DNA of 64,000 nucleotides from the NCBI RefSeq assembly GCF_900607225.1, contig NZ_LR027842.1, positions 2,198,980 through 2,262,979 on the forward strand. The letters run 5' to 3'. Origin of the DNA: [Pseudopropionibacterium] massiliense (GTDB lineage: Bacteria; Actinomycetota; Actinomycetes; Propionibacteriales; Propionibacteriaceae). Both the position numbers and the translations under genes were made by a program. Shown here piece after piece: positions 36,908 through 44,925 of this stretch; position 1 is the first letter of the stretch; every line of letters starts with the position of its first letter. The notes beneath the pieces are model-generated. The model was given only the letters and a program-made list of their open reading frames with translations, ran no database searches and was not told the origin of the DNA.

Positions 36908-37711
36908 CTACTGCGCCGATGGCAGGAACTGGTCCATGTCGAGGGCGGGCAGGGCGGCGCTGGGCACACTGACGACCTTCGCGGGGATTCCCGCGACCGT
37001 GGTGTGCGGGGAGACGTCCTTCAGCACCACGGAACCCGCGCCTATCTTGGCGCCCTCCCCGACCCGGATGTTGCCGAGCACCTTGGCTCCGGCTCCGATC
37101 ATGACGCCGCGCCCGATCTTGGGGTGGCGATCGCCCCCCTCCTTGCCGGAGCCGCCGAGGGTGACCTCGTGGAGCATGGAGAAGTCGTCCTCCACCACCG
37201 CGGTCTCGCCGATCACCACGCTGGTGGCGTGGTCGAACATGATGCCCTTGCCGATCCGCGCGGCCGGGTGGATGTCGACGGCGAACACCTCCGAGATCCG
37301 AGACTGCAGGTACAGGGCCAGGGAGTGGCGGTCGCGTTCCCAGTAGGAATGCGCCACCCGGTAGGCCTGGATGGAGTGGAATCCCTTGAAGTAGAGCAGT
37401 GGATTGGCGTACCCGGCGGCGGCGGGATCGCGGTGGACCACGGCCTGCAGGTCGGCTCGGATGGCGTTCTGGATGCACTTCTCATCACGCAGCACGTCGA
37501 GGATGATGTCGCGGAGGCTGAGGGCCGGGAGGGTGGCGTTGTCGAGTTTCGCGGCGAGGATGTAGGCCAGCGCGGTTTCCAGGTCGGGCTGGCTGAGCAC
37601 CACGTGCGACAGGAACCCGGCCAGCAGCGGCTCGTTGGCGGCGGCCTCGGCGCACTCGGCACGGATGGACTCCCAGATCAGGTGGTCGGCGACGATGCGT
37701 GCAGGATCCAT
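36908..37711 (-). CDS. cysE: Serine O-acetyltransferase
   Basis: 267 residues. The enzyme acetylates L-serine with acetyl-CoA, the first step of cysteine synthesis. The N-terminal helical domain (residues 10-140) shows DPAAAGYANPLLYFKGFHSIQAYRVAH (quoted in part as FKGFHSIQAYRVAH), followed by left-handed beta-helix hexapeptides with the active-site FAVDIHPAARIGKGIMFDHA (near 150) and SMLHEVTLGGSGKEGGDRHP. ATG 37711 has GGAG seven bases upstream. It is convergent with accA3 (nine bases apart) and divergent from the TIGR03085 pseudogene. Confidence 0.95.
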   Translation of the reverse strand: MDPARIVADHLIWESIRAECAEAAANEPLLAGFLSHVVLSQPDLETALAYILAAKLDNATLPALSLRDIILDVLRDEKCIQNAIRADLQAVVHRDPAAAGYANPLLYFKGFHSIQAYRVAHSYWERDRHSLALYLQSRISEVFAVDIHPAARIGKGIMFDHATSVVIGETAVVEDDFSMLHEVTLGGSGKEGGDRHPKIGRGVMIGAGAKVLGNIRVGEGAKIGAGSVVLKDVSPHTTVAGIPAKVVSVPSAALPALDMDQFLPSAQ

Positions 37712-37813
37712 TGCTTCTCCAAGTCGTTTGCTGGCTGCCGAAACAGGAAACACAAAGGCTACCTGCCCGTATTCCGGCAGCACCGGTTCAAACATTCGGT
37801 TCCGCCTCCCGGG

Positions 37814-37825
37814 TAGGCTCTTTCC
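37814..37825 (+). promoter_or_regulatory. Putative -10 element for leaderless TIGR03085 transcript
   Basis: TAGGCT (37814-37819) is six bases before ATG 37826 with no ribosome site, the same spacing as in other leaderless candidates in this window. Confidence 0.4.
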
Positions 37826-38510
37826 ATGACCGCAGAGTTGCGTAACGCCCAACGCGACGAGTTCTGTCGCGTGCTGTCCATGGTGGCCCCGGACGCCCCG
37901 ACGCTGTGTTCGGGTTGGACCGCCTTCGACCTCGCCGCACACATCTGGATCCTGAACCACGGGCCCCGCGCCTGGGCGGGCATGCTGCTGCCGCCGCTCT
38001 CGTGGCTCACGGACCGGGAGATCCAGCGGACGAAGGAACGGTTCTCCTATGCCGGGCTGGTCGAGGAGATCCGCACCGGCCCCGCGTCCTTCGCGTGCAT
38101 GCCGACCGATCCCCGGGAGGAGCACCGGCACTCCCTCGGCGAGTACTTCATCCACACCGAGGACGTGCGCCGCCCCCGCGTCCTTCGCGTGCATGCCGAC
38201 CGATCCCCGGGAGGAGCACCGGCACTCCCTCGGCGAGTACTTCATCCACACCGAGGACGTGCGCCGCCCGAATCGGCTGCCCAGACAGGAGATCTCCCCC
38301 GGCCTGGCCGAGGCCCTGTGGAAGCGCCTCAGGACGGCCTCCCGGCAGCTGCACCCGTTCGCCTCCTGGGAGTTCCGCACCCCGCAGGGCGGGCACGGGA
38401 AGATCGGGCGCGGTCCCGTCACCAAACAGATCACGGGCGAACCCGGTGAGCTGCTGATGTGGGTATACGGGCGCACCGAGGCCGCCCGGGTGGAGATCGT
38501 GAAGCCCTGA
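37826..38510 (+). pseudogene. TIGR03085-family metal-binding (DinB-like) protein, disrupted by a 94-bp tandem duplication
   Basis: The N-terminal half reads as a TIGR03085/maleylpyruvate-isomerase-like protein (LCSGWTAFDLAAHIWILNHGP near residue 28, quoted here in part as LCSGWTAFDLAAH). After residue about 115 the frame shifts because a 94-bp segment (38080-38173) is repeated exactly at 38174-38267. Since 94 is not a multiple of three, the first frame continues as nonsense to 38449 and the true C-terminus (RLPRQEISPGLAEALWKRL ... MWVYGRTEAARVEIVKP) is in another frame ending at 38510. Removing one copy restores a single frame of 196 codons. It may be a strain-level lesion, a reversible switch or an assembly artefact. 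Confidence 0.8.
38080..38269. repeat. Exact 94-bp tandem duplication
   Basis: Bases 38080-38173 are repeated without mismatch at 38174-38267, with two further matching bases. The unit lies inside a coding gene and shifts its frame by one base. Long exact tandem repeats can be lost again by slippage or recombination. Confidence 0.95.
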
Positions 38511-38604
38511 GGCTCACAGGAAACGCACTGGTTTCTCAGGGCAAACCCATCGTTGCCGGCTTCAGGATTCTTCCCAGGGGACGAAACCGAAAGGCGGAAC
38601 AGCA

Positions 38605-39891
38605 ATGGGATTCAGGAAGATCGCGGCCAGGTTCGCGGGGCTCGCCGCAGCGGCCCTGCTGGCGGCCGGGACCCTCGTCGGATGCGTGAACGCGAGCGAT
38701 GTGAAGGCCGAGGAACCCGCCTCGGTGAGCAGCGCCGCGTCGGCCACGAACGTCTCGACCGCCTCCGCCGGGACCGCCTCGACCACACCCAGCGCCGGAG
38801 CCACCTCGGCGGCGAGCACCGCAGCCGGCACGAACACCGAGTTGACCTCCGGCCAGGTGAGCGTGACCATCGACGGCAAGTCCGCGACCCTGTCCGGGGC
38901 CTACGTCGTCGACGGCGTCGACGCGGTGATCGACGGCGGAACCTACTCCTCCACCACCGCCGACCAGGCCGTCTTCCTGGTGGTCAACGGCGGCAGCCTG
39001 ACCATCAGGAACGCCGAGATCACCAAGTCCGGGGACACGTCCAACGAGGAACAGTCGAACTTCTACGGATTCAACTCCGCGGTGCTGGTGGCCGGCGAGG
39101 GATCCAGCGCGACCGTGGAGAACACGACCATCACCACCCAGTCGTCCGGTTCGAACGGCGTCGTGGCCACCGGCGGCGCCACCGCCACCGTGCGGCAGAC
39201 CACCATCGAGACCCACGCGAACTCCTCGCGTGGCCTGCACGCCACCTACAAGGGCACCATCACCGGCGAGAACGTGGCCATCCACACGCGCGGAGCGCAC
39301 TCCGCCACCCTGGCCACCGACCGCGGCAACGGTACCGTCACGGTCACCGGCACCAACGAGCTGAACACCGAGGGGGACGGCTCTCCCCTGCTGTATTCCA
39401 CCGGCCAGATCTCGGCCAGCGGGGTCACTGGGGAGGCGAAGGACTCCGAGGTGGTCGTGGTGGAGGGCAAGAACTCCGCCACCCTGACCGATTCCACGGT
39501 CACATCCAGCGGCAAGAAGGCCGTGATGCTCTACCAGTCCTTCAGCGGCGACGCGCACGACAAGGACGCCACCGCCACCCGGTCCACGTTCACGATGACC
39601 AACACGAAACTCACCGCGAACGGCACGGACGCGGTGCTCTACGCCACCAACACCACCACCTCCGCGACCCTCACGAACGTGGAGATCACCTCCAGCGCCT
39701 CGGTCGGCGTCAAGGCCGACGAGGACCGCTGGGGCAAGTCCGGGAGCAACGGAGCCACGCTGCACCTGGTCCTGGACGGCACCACCATCACCGGCGGTGC
39801 GACGGCGGGAAGCAGCTCGGCGATCACCATCGCATCCACCAACGGTGGCAAGGTGGAGGGGGAGGTGAGCGGTTCGGTCACAAATTCCTGA
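38605..39891 (+). CDS. Beta-helix surface lipoprotein
   Basis: 428 residues. The N-terminus is a lipoprotein signal (RFAGLAAAALLAAGTLVGC) with lipobox LVGC, so Cys 27 should be lipidated. A Ser/Thr/Ala-rich stalk (residues 30-78) leads to about ten repeats of a right-handed parallel beta-helix type, each with G-x-x-x-x-x-N/T-T-T runs (for example GSLTIRNAEITKSGD, ATVENTTITTQSSGSNGV, ATVRQTTIETHANSSRGLH). Codon-level Thr/Ser/Gly use is strikingly biased. There is no catalytic triad of polysaccharide lyases that I can place, so it resembles an adhesin-like surface protein. It is followed by a strong hairpin. Confidence 0.78.
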   Translation: MGFRKIAARFAGLAAAALLAAGTLVGCVNASDVKAEEPASVSSAASATNVSTASAGTASTTPSAGATSAASTAAGTNTELTSGQVSVTIDGKSATLSGAYVVDGVDAVIDGGTYSSTTADQAVFLVVNGGSLTIRNAEITKSGDTSNEEQSNFYGFNSAVLVAGEGSSATVENTTITTQSSGSNGVVATGGATATVRQTTIETHANSSRGLHATYKGTITGENVAIHTRGAHSATLATDRGNGTVTVTGTNELNTEGDGSPLLYSTGQISASGVTGEAKDSEVVVVEGKNSATLTDSTVTSSGKKAVMLYQSFSGDAHDKDATATRSTFTMTNTKLTANGTDAVLYATNTTTSATLTNVEITSSASVGVKADEDRWGKSGSNGATLHLVLDGTTITGGATAGSSSAITIASTNGGKVEGEVSGSVTNS

Positions 39892-39903
39892 CACGGCTAC
39901 AGC

Positions 39904-39935
39904 GGGCGGCCGGGGATCCCCTCCCCCGGCCGCCC
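39904..39935 (+). terminator. Hairpin terminator after the beta-helix lipoprotein
   Basis: A perfect 12-bp GC-rich stem (39904-39915 with 39924-39935) starts 12 bases after the stop codon. No T-run follows. Confidence 0.7.
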
Positions 39936-40031
39936 GTCCATGCCGTCATCCGCGAACGCCCTAGGGGCGGCGCGCCACGTGGTTCCGGCACGACCGGCTC
40001 GCTGCCGCTCGCAGGCCGACCCAACCAGATC

Positions 40032-40052
40032 CGGGAGGGATGCGCCCTCCCG
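40032..40052 (-). terminator. Hairpin terminator after fucU
   Basis: An eight-bp stem (40032-40039 with 40045-40052) with a five-base loop lies nine bases beyond the fucU stop on the minus strand, where the fucose operon should end. Confidence 0.5.
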
Positions 40053-40060
40053 AGGTGTCG

Positions 40061-40504
40061 TCACTCGCCGGGGGCGCGCACCCCGATGGTGAGCAGCAGG
40101 TTGGCGTAGAGCCGCTGGTCCGCCGAGACGATGACGACGGTGACGTCCTCGGCCTTCGCGGCGTCGTAGAAGTCCCAGCGGGGAATCTCGTCGAAGGCGA
40201 CGCCGGGCAGGGCGGCCCGGTATTCGTCGTGGGCGGGGATCACGTCCGGGGCCTCGATGCCCACCGCGTCCGCGGCGGGCACCATCAATCCGGCTCTTTC
40301 GATGGGGACGGTGCGTTTCAGCACGTCGAGGATCTGGGTGACGCCGAGCAGCCCGGGCGCGAGGTTCAGGAAGATGCGTTCCGCCGCCGCGGGGGCTCCG
40401 CTGGCGACCGGGTAGTTGCCGTCGGTGATCAGGATCCTGCCGCTGTGCCCGCTGCGCCCCAGCGCAGCCAGCAGCCCGGGGTGGGTCATGGGTCCGTACA
40501 GCAT
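40061..40504 (-). CDS. fucU: L-fucose mutarotase (FucU/RbsD family)
   Basis: 147 residues. FucU speeds interconversion of alpha- and beta-L-fucose so that the isomerase receives its preferred anomer. Features are MTHPGLLAALGRSGHSGRILITDGNYP (in pieces: LAALGRSGHSGRILITDGNYPVA near 13), with the family His and Asp, and FDEIPRWDFYDAAK near 108. The SADQRLYANLLLTIG tail contains the catalytic Tyr-Ala-Asn motif. The closely related RbsD (ribose pyranase) is the alternative, but linkage with fucI and the fucose-type kinase favours FucU. It is the last gene of the fucose operon, one base after the regulator gene's stop. Confidence 0.88.
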   Translation of the reverse strand: MLYGPMTHPGLLAALGRSGHSGRILITDGNYPVASGAPAAAERIFLNLAPGLLGVTQILDVLKRTVPIERAGLMVPAADAVGIEAPDVIPAHDEYRAALPGVAFDEIPRWDFYDAAKAEDVTVVIVSADQRLYANLLLTIGVRAPGE

Positions 40505-40505
40505 G

Positions 40506-41495
40506 TCAGTGTCCTCTCGTGGATTCTCGGATGATCAGTTCGGGCGCCAGGAGCGTGTGCCGCGCCGGTCCCCCGGCAATCAGCTCGGCCAGGTGCCCCA
40601 CCGCGCAGGCCCCCACCTCCTGGTGTGGCTGCCGGATGGTGGTCAGGGGCGGCAGGAAACTGTCCGCCCCATCGACGTCGTCGACCCCGACCACCGCCAC
40701 GTCCTCGGGCACGTTCCGGTCGTGTTCCGCCAGCCAGCGCAGCGCCCCAAGCGCCAGGTGATCGTTGCTGGCGAACAGCCCGTCGATGCCGCCGGGGAAC
40801 CGGTCCCCGAGGGCGTAGCCGCTGCGGGCCTCCCAGGAATCGGCCGAGACCTTCGCGGGTTCGATGCCGGCTTCCAGGCAGGCCGCGTTGAAGCCGTCGC
40901 GGCGTTCGTGGGCGTCGAACCAGTCGGAGGGACCGCAGATGTGCAGCAGCCGCCGACGTCCCAGCTCCACCAGGTGGTTCGTCGCCTTCCGGGCCGCCGC
41001 GTCCTGGTCGATGGCGACGCTGGCGACATCGTCCGGGAGGTCGAACCGCTGCCCGACGAACACCGCCGGTATCCGCCCGTGCACCACCGAGACGAGATCC
41101 GCGGACTGGGCGTGGCCGCCCAACACCACGATCCCGTCCACCCCGAGCGGCACGAGCTGGTCCAGGGTGGGGTTCTGGTCCCTGGGGCTGCCCGCCACCG
41201 AGGTCTGATAGCCGAGTCTCCCGAGCTCCGAGACGATCGACAGGAAGGTGCGGGCGTGCCCGCCGAACAGCGGGGTGGCGTTGACGACGTGGATCACACC
41301 GGTGCGGCGGTTCGACAGCGACCGGGCTGCCAGGTTGGGGCGGTAGCCGAGTTCCTCGACGGCGGCCAGCACCCGTTCCCGGGTTTCCGGCGCCACGACG
41401 CTGGCGCCGCGCACCACCCGGGAAACGGTCTGGCTGGAGACCCCGGCGAGCTTTGCGACGTCGGAGAGCCGGGCACGGCGGGCACTGAACCTCAT
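40506..41495 (-). CDS. LacI-family transcriptional regulator of the fucose operon
   Basis: 329 residues. The helix-turn-helix RLSDVAKLAGVSSQTVSRVV (residues 9-28) and hinge helix (YRPNLAARSLSNRRT near 50) are followed by a periplasmic-binding-like effector domain with SSDWFDAHERRDGF-type motifs (here GPSDWFDAHERRDGFN, near 188), FASNDHLALGALRWL (near 238) and TTIRQPHQEVGACAV. It probably represses the operon and is released by a fucose metabolite. The ATG overlaps the fucK stop (ATGA), so it is expressed with its targets, a self-limiting loop. Operator candidates are at 42918, 48644 and 48733. Confidence 0.9.
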   Translation of the reverse strand: MRFSARRARLSDVAKLAGVSSQTVSRVVRGASVVAPETRERVLAAVEELGYRPNLAARSLSNRRTGVIHVVNATPLFGGHARTFLSIVSELGRLGYQTSVAGSPRDQNPTLDQLVPLGVDGIVVLGGHAQSADLVSVVHGRIPAVFVGQRFDLPDDVASVAIDQDAAARKATNHLVELGRRRLLHICGPSDWFDAHERRDGFNAACLEAGIEPAKVSADSWEARSGYALGDRFPGGIDGLFASNDHLALGALRWLAEHDRNVPEDVAVVGVDDVDGADSFLPPLTTIRQPHQEVGACAVGHLAELIAGGPARHTLLAPELIIRESTRGH

Positions 41496-42889
41496 GGCCG
41501 GTGGATCCTGGTCTCGGCGGTGGCGGCGATGACCTCGTTCCTGCGGGCCGAGTCGAGTTCCCCGGTGATCTCGAACTGCGCCAGCAGCGACCCGAGGGTG
41601 GAGGCCTCCGCGGGTCCCGCCAGCACGGGAACGCCGAGGGAGCGCGCGGTCAGGTCGCACAGCAGGGCGTTGCGGGATCCGCCGCCGACGAGGTTCAGCT
41701 GCGTCGGGGCCCGGCCGGTGAGCGCCGCGAGATCCCTCACCCCCCAGGCGTAGCGTTCGGCGAAGGATTCGCACAACGCCCTCACGAGCTGCCCCTGGCT
41801 GATCCCCGCCGGGGCTCCCCCCACCCGCAGGGCCTCGGTGACGCGTTCCACCATGGATCCGGGTTGGGCGTACCGAGGATCATCCGGGTCGATCACCACG
41901 CCCAGGGAATCGGCCCGGCGGGCGGCCTCGACCAGGGCGGCGATGTCGTGGACCTGCCCCGCCGCCTGCCAGTCGCGCTGGCACTCCTGGAGGATCCACA
42001 GCCCGGTGATGTTGAACAGGGGACGCACCCCACCGTCGGCGCGGGCCTCGTTGGTCAATCCCAGGGCGCGGGCCTGTTCGCCGAGCAGCGGTTCGTCCCG
42101 CAGCACCCCCAGCACCGACCACGACCCGGCCGACAGGAAACAGGTGACACCCTCGTCGCGTTGCAGGGCGGCGACCGCGCAGGCGGAGTCGTGGGCGCCG
42201 GCCCGCGCCACGGTCAGCTGCTCCAGCCCGGGGATGGTGCAGGGACCCGCGACGCCGTACTCAGGGGTCAGATCCCCCACCCAGGAACGCGGGATCCCGA
42301 GGGCGTCGAAGACCTCACCGGCCCAGTCGTTCACGCCGGGGGCGCACAGACCGGAGGTGGATGCGATGGAACGCGACCAGCCGCGGACGCCCGTCAGCAG
42401 GTGGGTGAACCAGTCGGGCAGGAACAGGATCTGCTCGGTGCGCGCCGCCGATTCGGGTTCCTCGCTGAGGTAGGCGAACAGCTGGTTCGCAGAGTTGATG
42501 GTGGCGGGCGCCGTCCCGGTCAGCTCCCAGGCCCTCTCGTCGGGCAGTCTCTCCCGGAAGGCGGCGAGGGTGCGGTTGGTGCGTCCGTCGCGGTAACAGC
42601 GTCCCGGGGTGAGGGGCGCGCCGTCCGCGCCGAGAGCAACCCAGTCGACGCCCCATGTGTCGATGCTGACGCTGGTCGCGTCGGGGAACCGTTCGACGGC
42701 CAGTCGCAGTCCTGTGATCATCTCCTGCCGGATCAGGTCGAGGTCCCAGCACAGGTAGCCGTCACGCATCGCGGCGGTGTGCGGGAAACGGTGCACCTCG
42801 GTCTCGGTGATGCGGTCATTGGCCAGCACTCCCGCGATCACCCGCCCGGAGGAGGAACCAAGGTCGACGGCTAGGGCTGTGGCGGTCAC
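41492..42889 (-). CDS. fucK: L-fuculokinase / rhamnulokinase-type FGGY carbohydrate kinase
   Basis: 465 residues, FGGY kinase fold. The start LAVDLGSSSGRVIAGVL is the phosphate-binding loop, DTWGVDWVALG (near 89) holds the catalytic Asp pair, and HDSACAVAALQ (near 235) and NLVGGGSRNALLCDLTARSLG (near 385, quoted in part) form the sugar and ATP sites. Sequence is closest to rhamnulokinases, but fucose isomerase next to it makes L-fuculose the likely substrate. GTG 42889 is chosen because AGGAG lies six bases upstream; TTG 42919 further out has no site. The stop overlaps the LacI gene. Confidence 0.85.
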   Translation of the reverse strand: MTATALAVDLGSSSGRVIAGVLANDRITETEVHRFPHTAAMRDGYLCWDLDLIRQEMITGLRLAVERFPDATSVSIDTWGVDWVALGADGAPLTPGRCYRDGRTNRTLAAFRERLPDERAWELTGTAPATINSANQLFAYLSEEPESAARTEQILFLPDWFTHLLTGVRGWSRSIASTSGLCAPGVNDWAGEVFDALGIPRSWVGDLTPEYGVAGPCTIPGLEQLTVARAGAHDSACAVAALQRDEGVTCFLSAGSWSVLGVLRDEPLLGEQARALGLTNEARADGGVRPLFNITGLWILQECQRDWQAAGQVHDIAALVEAARRADSLGVVIDPDDPRYAQPGSMVERVTEALRVGGAPAGISQGQLVRALCESFAERYAWGVRDLAALTGRAPTQLNLVGGGSRNALLCDLTARSLGVPVLAGPAEASTLGSLLAQFEITGELDSARRNEVIAATAETRIHRP

Positions 42890-42917
42890 GGGAGACTCCT
42901 GAAAGCTGGTTCTGGAC

Positions 42918-42935
42918 AAACGTTAGCGTTGCCAA
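42918..42935. promoter_or_regulatory. LacI-type operator candidate upstream of fucK
   Basis: The minus strand reads TTGGCAACGCTAACGTTT, sharing the core AACGCTA with the site at 48644 and GGCAACGCT with 48733. A TAACGT (-10-like) is inside it. It lies 28 bases before the fucK start, so it could give the fucK-lacI-fucU part its own regulation. Confidence 0.4.
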
Positions 42936-42962
42936 CACAACTGTGGCCGTTGTGCCGGCATC

Positions 42963-43014
42963 CTCGTGCGGGAATCGCCGCGAGTCCGGGAACTCGTGGC
43001 GATTCCCGCACGAG
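42963..43014 (-). terminator. Intercistronic hairpin between fucI and fucK
   Basis: Two 23-base arms (42963-42985 and 42992-43014) pair along their whole length with one G-T wobble around a six-base loop, starting seven bases past the fucI stop. The following sequence has no T-run, so this may attenuate rather than fully stop transcription. Confidence 0.65.
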
Positions 43015-43021
43015 AAGAGGT

Positions 43022-44785
43022 TCAGCCGTACAGAGGGCCGAACTGGGCGCAGGCGCGGTAATCCGCGCCCTCCGGGTCGGCGGTTCCGAAGCCGAGCCAG
43101 TTCTTCGGCCGGAAGACCTGCTCGGCGGGCACGTTGTGCATGTTGACGGGGATGCGCAGCATGGAGGCCAGCGTGATGAGGCGGGCCCCGATGTGGCCGT
43201 AGCTGATCGCACCGTGGTTGGCCCCCCAGGCGTTCATCACGTCGTAGACGGAGGTGAACGGGCCCTCGCCGGTCAGGTTCGGCACGAACCAGGTGGTGGG
43301 CCAGGTGCGGTCGGTGCGGTTCTCGATGGCGGTTGCGACCTCGTCGGGTAGTTCCACGGTCCAGCCCTCGGCGATCTGGAGGACGGGCCCGAGCCCGTCC
43401 ACGAGGTTGATGCGGCACATCGTGACGGGCACGTCGCCGGCGGAACGGAAGTGGGTGGACATGCCGCCGCCGGGGAAGTACTCGTAGGTGGCCGGGTGGA
43501 AGGTGGTGCCCTCCAGCATGGCCTTCTGGTCCTCCTCGGTGACCTCCCACCAGGGTTTGATGACGTGCTGGCCGTCACGCACCGCGGCGAAGGTGCCGTC
43601 GAGGGTGGTGGACCCGGAGTTGCGCAGGTCGATGACGCCGCCGGCGGCCCGGCCCTCGAGCCTGTGCCCGGTGACGCGTTCCACGGATTCGGCGCTCCAG
43701 TAGGTGCGCACGTCGCTGAACAGCTGGGAGGTGTTGGTCAGCAGGTGGTTGAAGAGCATCGAGGCTCCGTTGAGGGAGTCGTTCTCGGTGGCCAGGATGT
43801 GGGGTGCGCGGGTGCCGTTCCAGTCGAAGGTGGTGTTGAGGATGGTCTCCATCAGGTCGCCGTTGGGGAACCCGTCGGTCCACTGCCGCTGCCCCTGGAA
43901 ACCTGCGGCGATGGCGCCTCGACCGAGCGCCTCCTCACCCCAGCCCTTCTCCGCGAGCCTGGGATTGCCGGCCATGAGGTCGCGGGCGATGAGGGTCATC
44001 TTGACCGAGTAGGCCCACCAGTCGTCGTGCCGTTCGGGTTTCTGGTTGTGCGGCGGGTTGAAGTCCTCACCCTGGCGGAAGTTCTCCCTCACCCAGGCGA
44101 GGGCCTTCTGGTACTCCTCGACGTCGTAGATCTCCTCGTTCACGCGGCGGGCGAACTCGCTCATGTCGATGTACTCGTTGCGCATGCCCAGGTACTTGGT
44201 CCAGAACTCGTCCTTGACGACGGAACCCGCGATGCCCATCGAGACCGCACCCATGGACAGGTAGGAGCGTCCCTTCATCTGGGCGACGGCGAGGCCGCAG
44301 ACGGCGTAGTCGAGCAGCCGCTGACGCACCTCGTCGGGGATGGTCTCGTCGTCGGCGTCCTGCACGTGTTCGCCGTAGATGCCGAAGGCGGGAATGCCCA
44401 GTTGGGTGTGTCCGGCCAGCGCGGCGGCCAGGTAGACAGCGCCCGGGCGTTCGGAACCGTTGAATCCCCAGATGGCGTGCGGGATGGTGCGGTCCATGTC
44501 GATGGTCTCGGTTCCGTACGCCCAGCAGGGGGTCACGGACAGCGTGAGGCCCACGTTCTCGCGGCGGAACTTCTCGGCGGTGGCCTGCGCCTCGGCCACC
44601 CCTCCGATCGTGGAGTCGGCGATGACGCACTCGACGGGGTTGCCGTCGATGTAGCGCAGCTCCGCCTCGTACAGGGCGGCGACGCGCCTGGCCATGTTCA
44701 TGGTCTGGTCCTCGAGGCTCTCGCGGACCCCGCGGCGCCGGCCGTCGATGATGGGCCGGATGCCGATCTTCGGATGGTTCGTCAT
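43022..44785 (-). CDS. fucI: L-fucose isomerase
   Basis: 587 residues, full length for FucI, which converts L-fucose to L-fuculose using Mn2+. The start [23 protein letters not shown] is diagnostic (quoted here in part as [17 protein letters not shown]). Other matches are [33 protein letters not shown] (near 93), [13 protein letters not shown] and the metal site [28 protein letters not shown] (near 328, 20 residues) supplies Glu/Asp ligands, and [13 protein letters not shown] carries the late His. It belongs to the fucose operon, 140 bases beyond the solute-binding protein gene, with a terminator-like hairpin between. Confidence 0.97.
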   Translation of the reverse strand: MTNHPKIGIRPIIDGRRRGVRESLEDQTMNMARRVAALYEAELRYIDGNPVECVIADSTIGGVAEAQATAEKFRRENVGLTLSVTPCWAYGTETIDMDRTIPHAIWGFNGSERPGAVYLAAALAGHTQLGIPAFGIYGEHVQDADDETIPDEVRQRLLDYAVCGLAVAQMKGRSYLSMGAVSMGIAGSVVKDEFWTKYLGMRNEYIDMSEFARRVNEEIYDVEEYQKALAWVRENFRQGEDFNPPHNQKPERHDDWWAYSVKMTLIARDLMAGNPRLAEKGWGEEALGRGAIAAGFQGQRQWTDGFPNGDLMETILNTTFDWNGTRAPHILATENDSLNGASMLFNHLLTNTSQLFSDVRTYWSAESVERVTGHRLEGRAAGGVIDLRNSGSTTLDGTFAAVRDGQHVIKPWWEVTEEDQKAMLEGTTFHPATYEYFPGGGMSTHFRSAGDVPVTMCRINLVDGLGPVLQIAEGWTVELPDEVATAIENRTDRTWPTTWFVPNLTGEGPFTSVYDVMNAWGANHGAISYGHIGARLITLASMLRIPVNMHNVPAEQVFRPKNWLGFGTADPEGADYRACAQFGPLYG

Positions 44786-44886
44786 GGATTGTTCCTTAAC
44801 TTCGATTGTGGTTGCCGGGCTTGATCAATTCCGGTGTCCCGAAGCTGACGGTTTCGAGACGCTGGAATCGGTCAAATGGGAGGTTC

Positions 44887-44916
44887 CCGCCGGGCGGGAC
44901 AACACCCGCCCGGCGG
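44887..44916 (-). terminator. Terminator-like hairpin after the solute-binding protein gene
   Basis: A perfect 12-bp GC stem (44887-44898 with 44905-44916) follows the stop codon by nine bases. The operon continues to fucI, so partial termination would explain a higher yield of transporter than enzyme mRNA. Confidence 0.65.
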
Positions 44917-44925
44917 AAACGGGGA

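Noticed and set aside
37712-38605. N-terminal extension of cysE reaching into the duplicated region
   Set aside because: The encoded segment repeats because of the 94-bp duplication and has no homology to serine acetyltransferases. ATG 37711 has a good ribosome site.
43451-44824. Long plus-strand frame opposite fucI
   Set aside because: Antisense shadow of a full-length, motif-complete isomerase.
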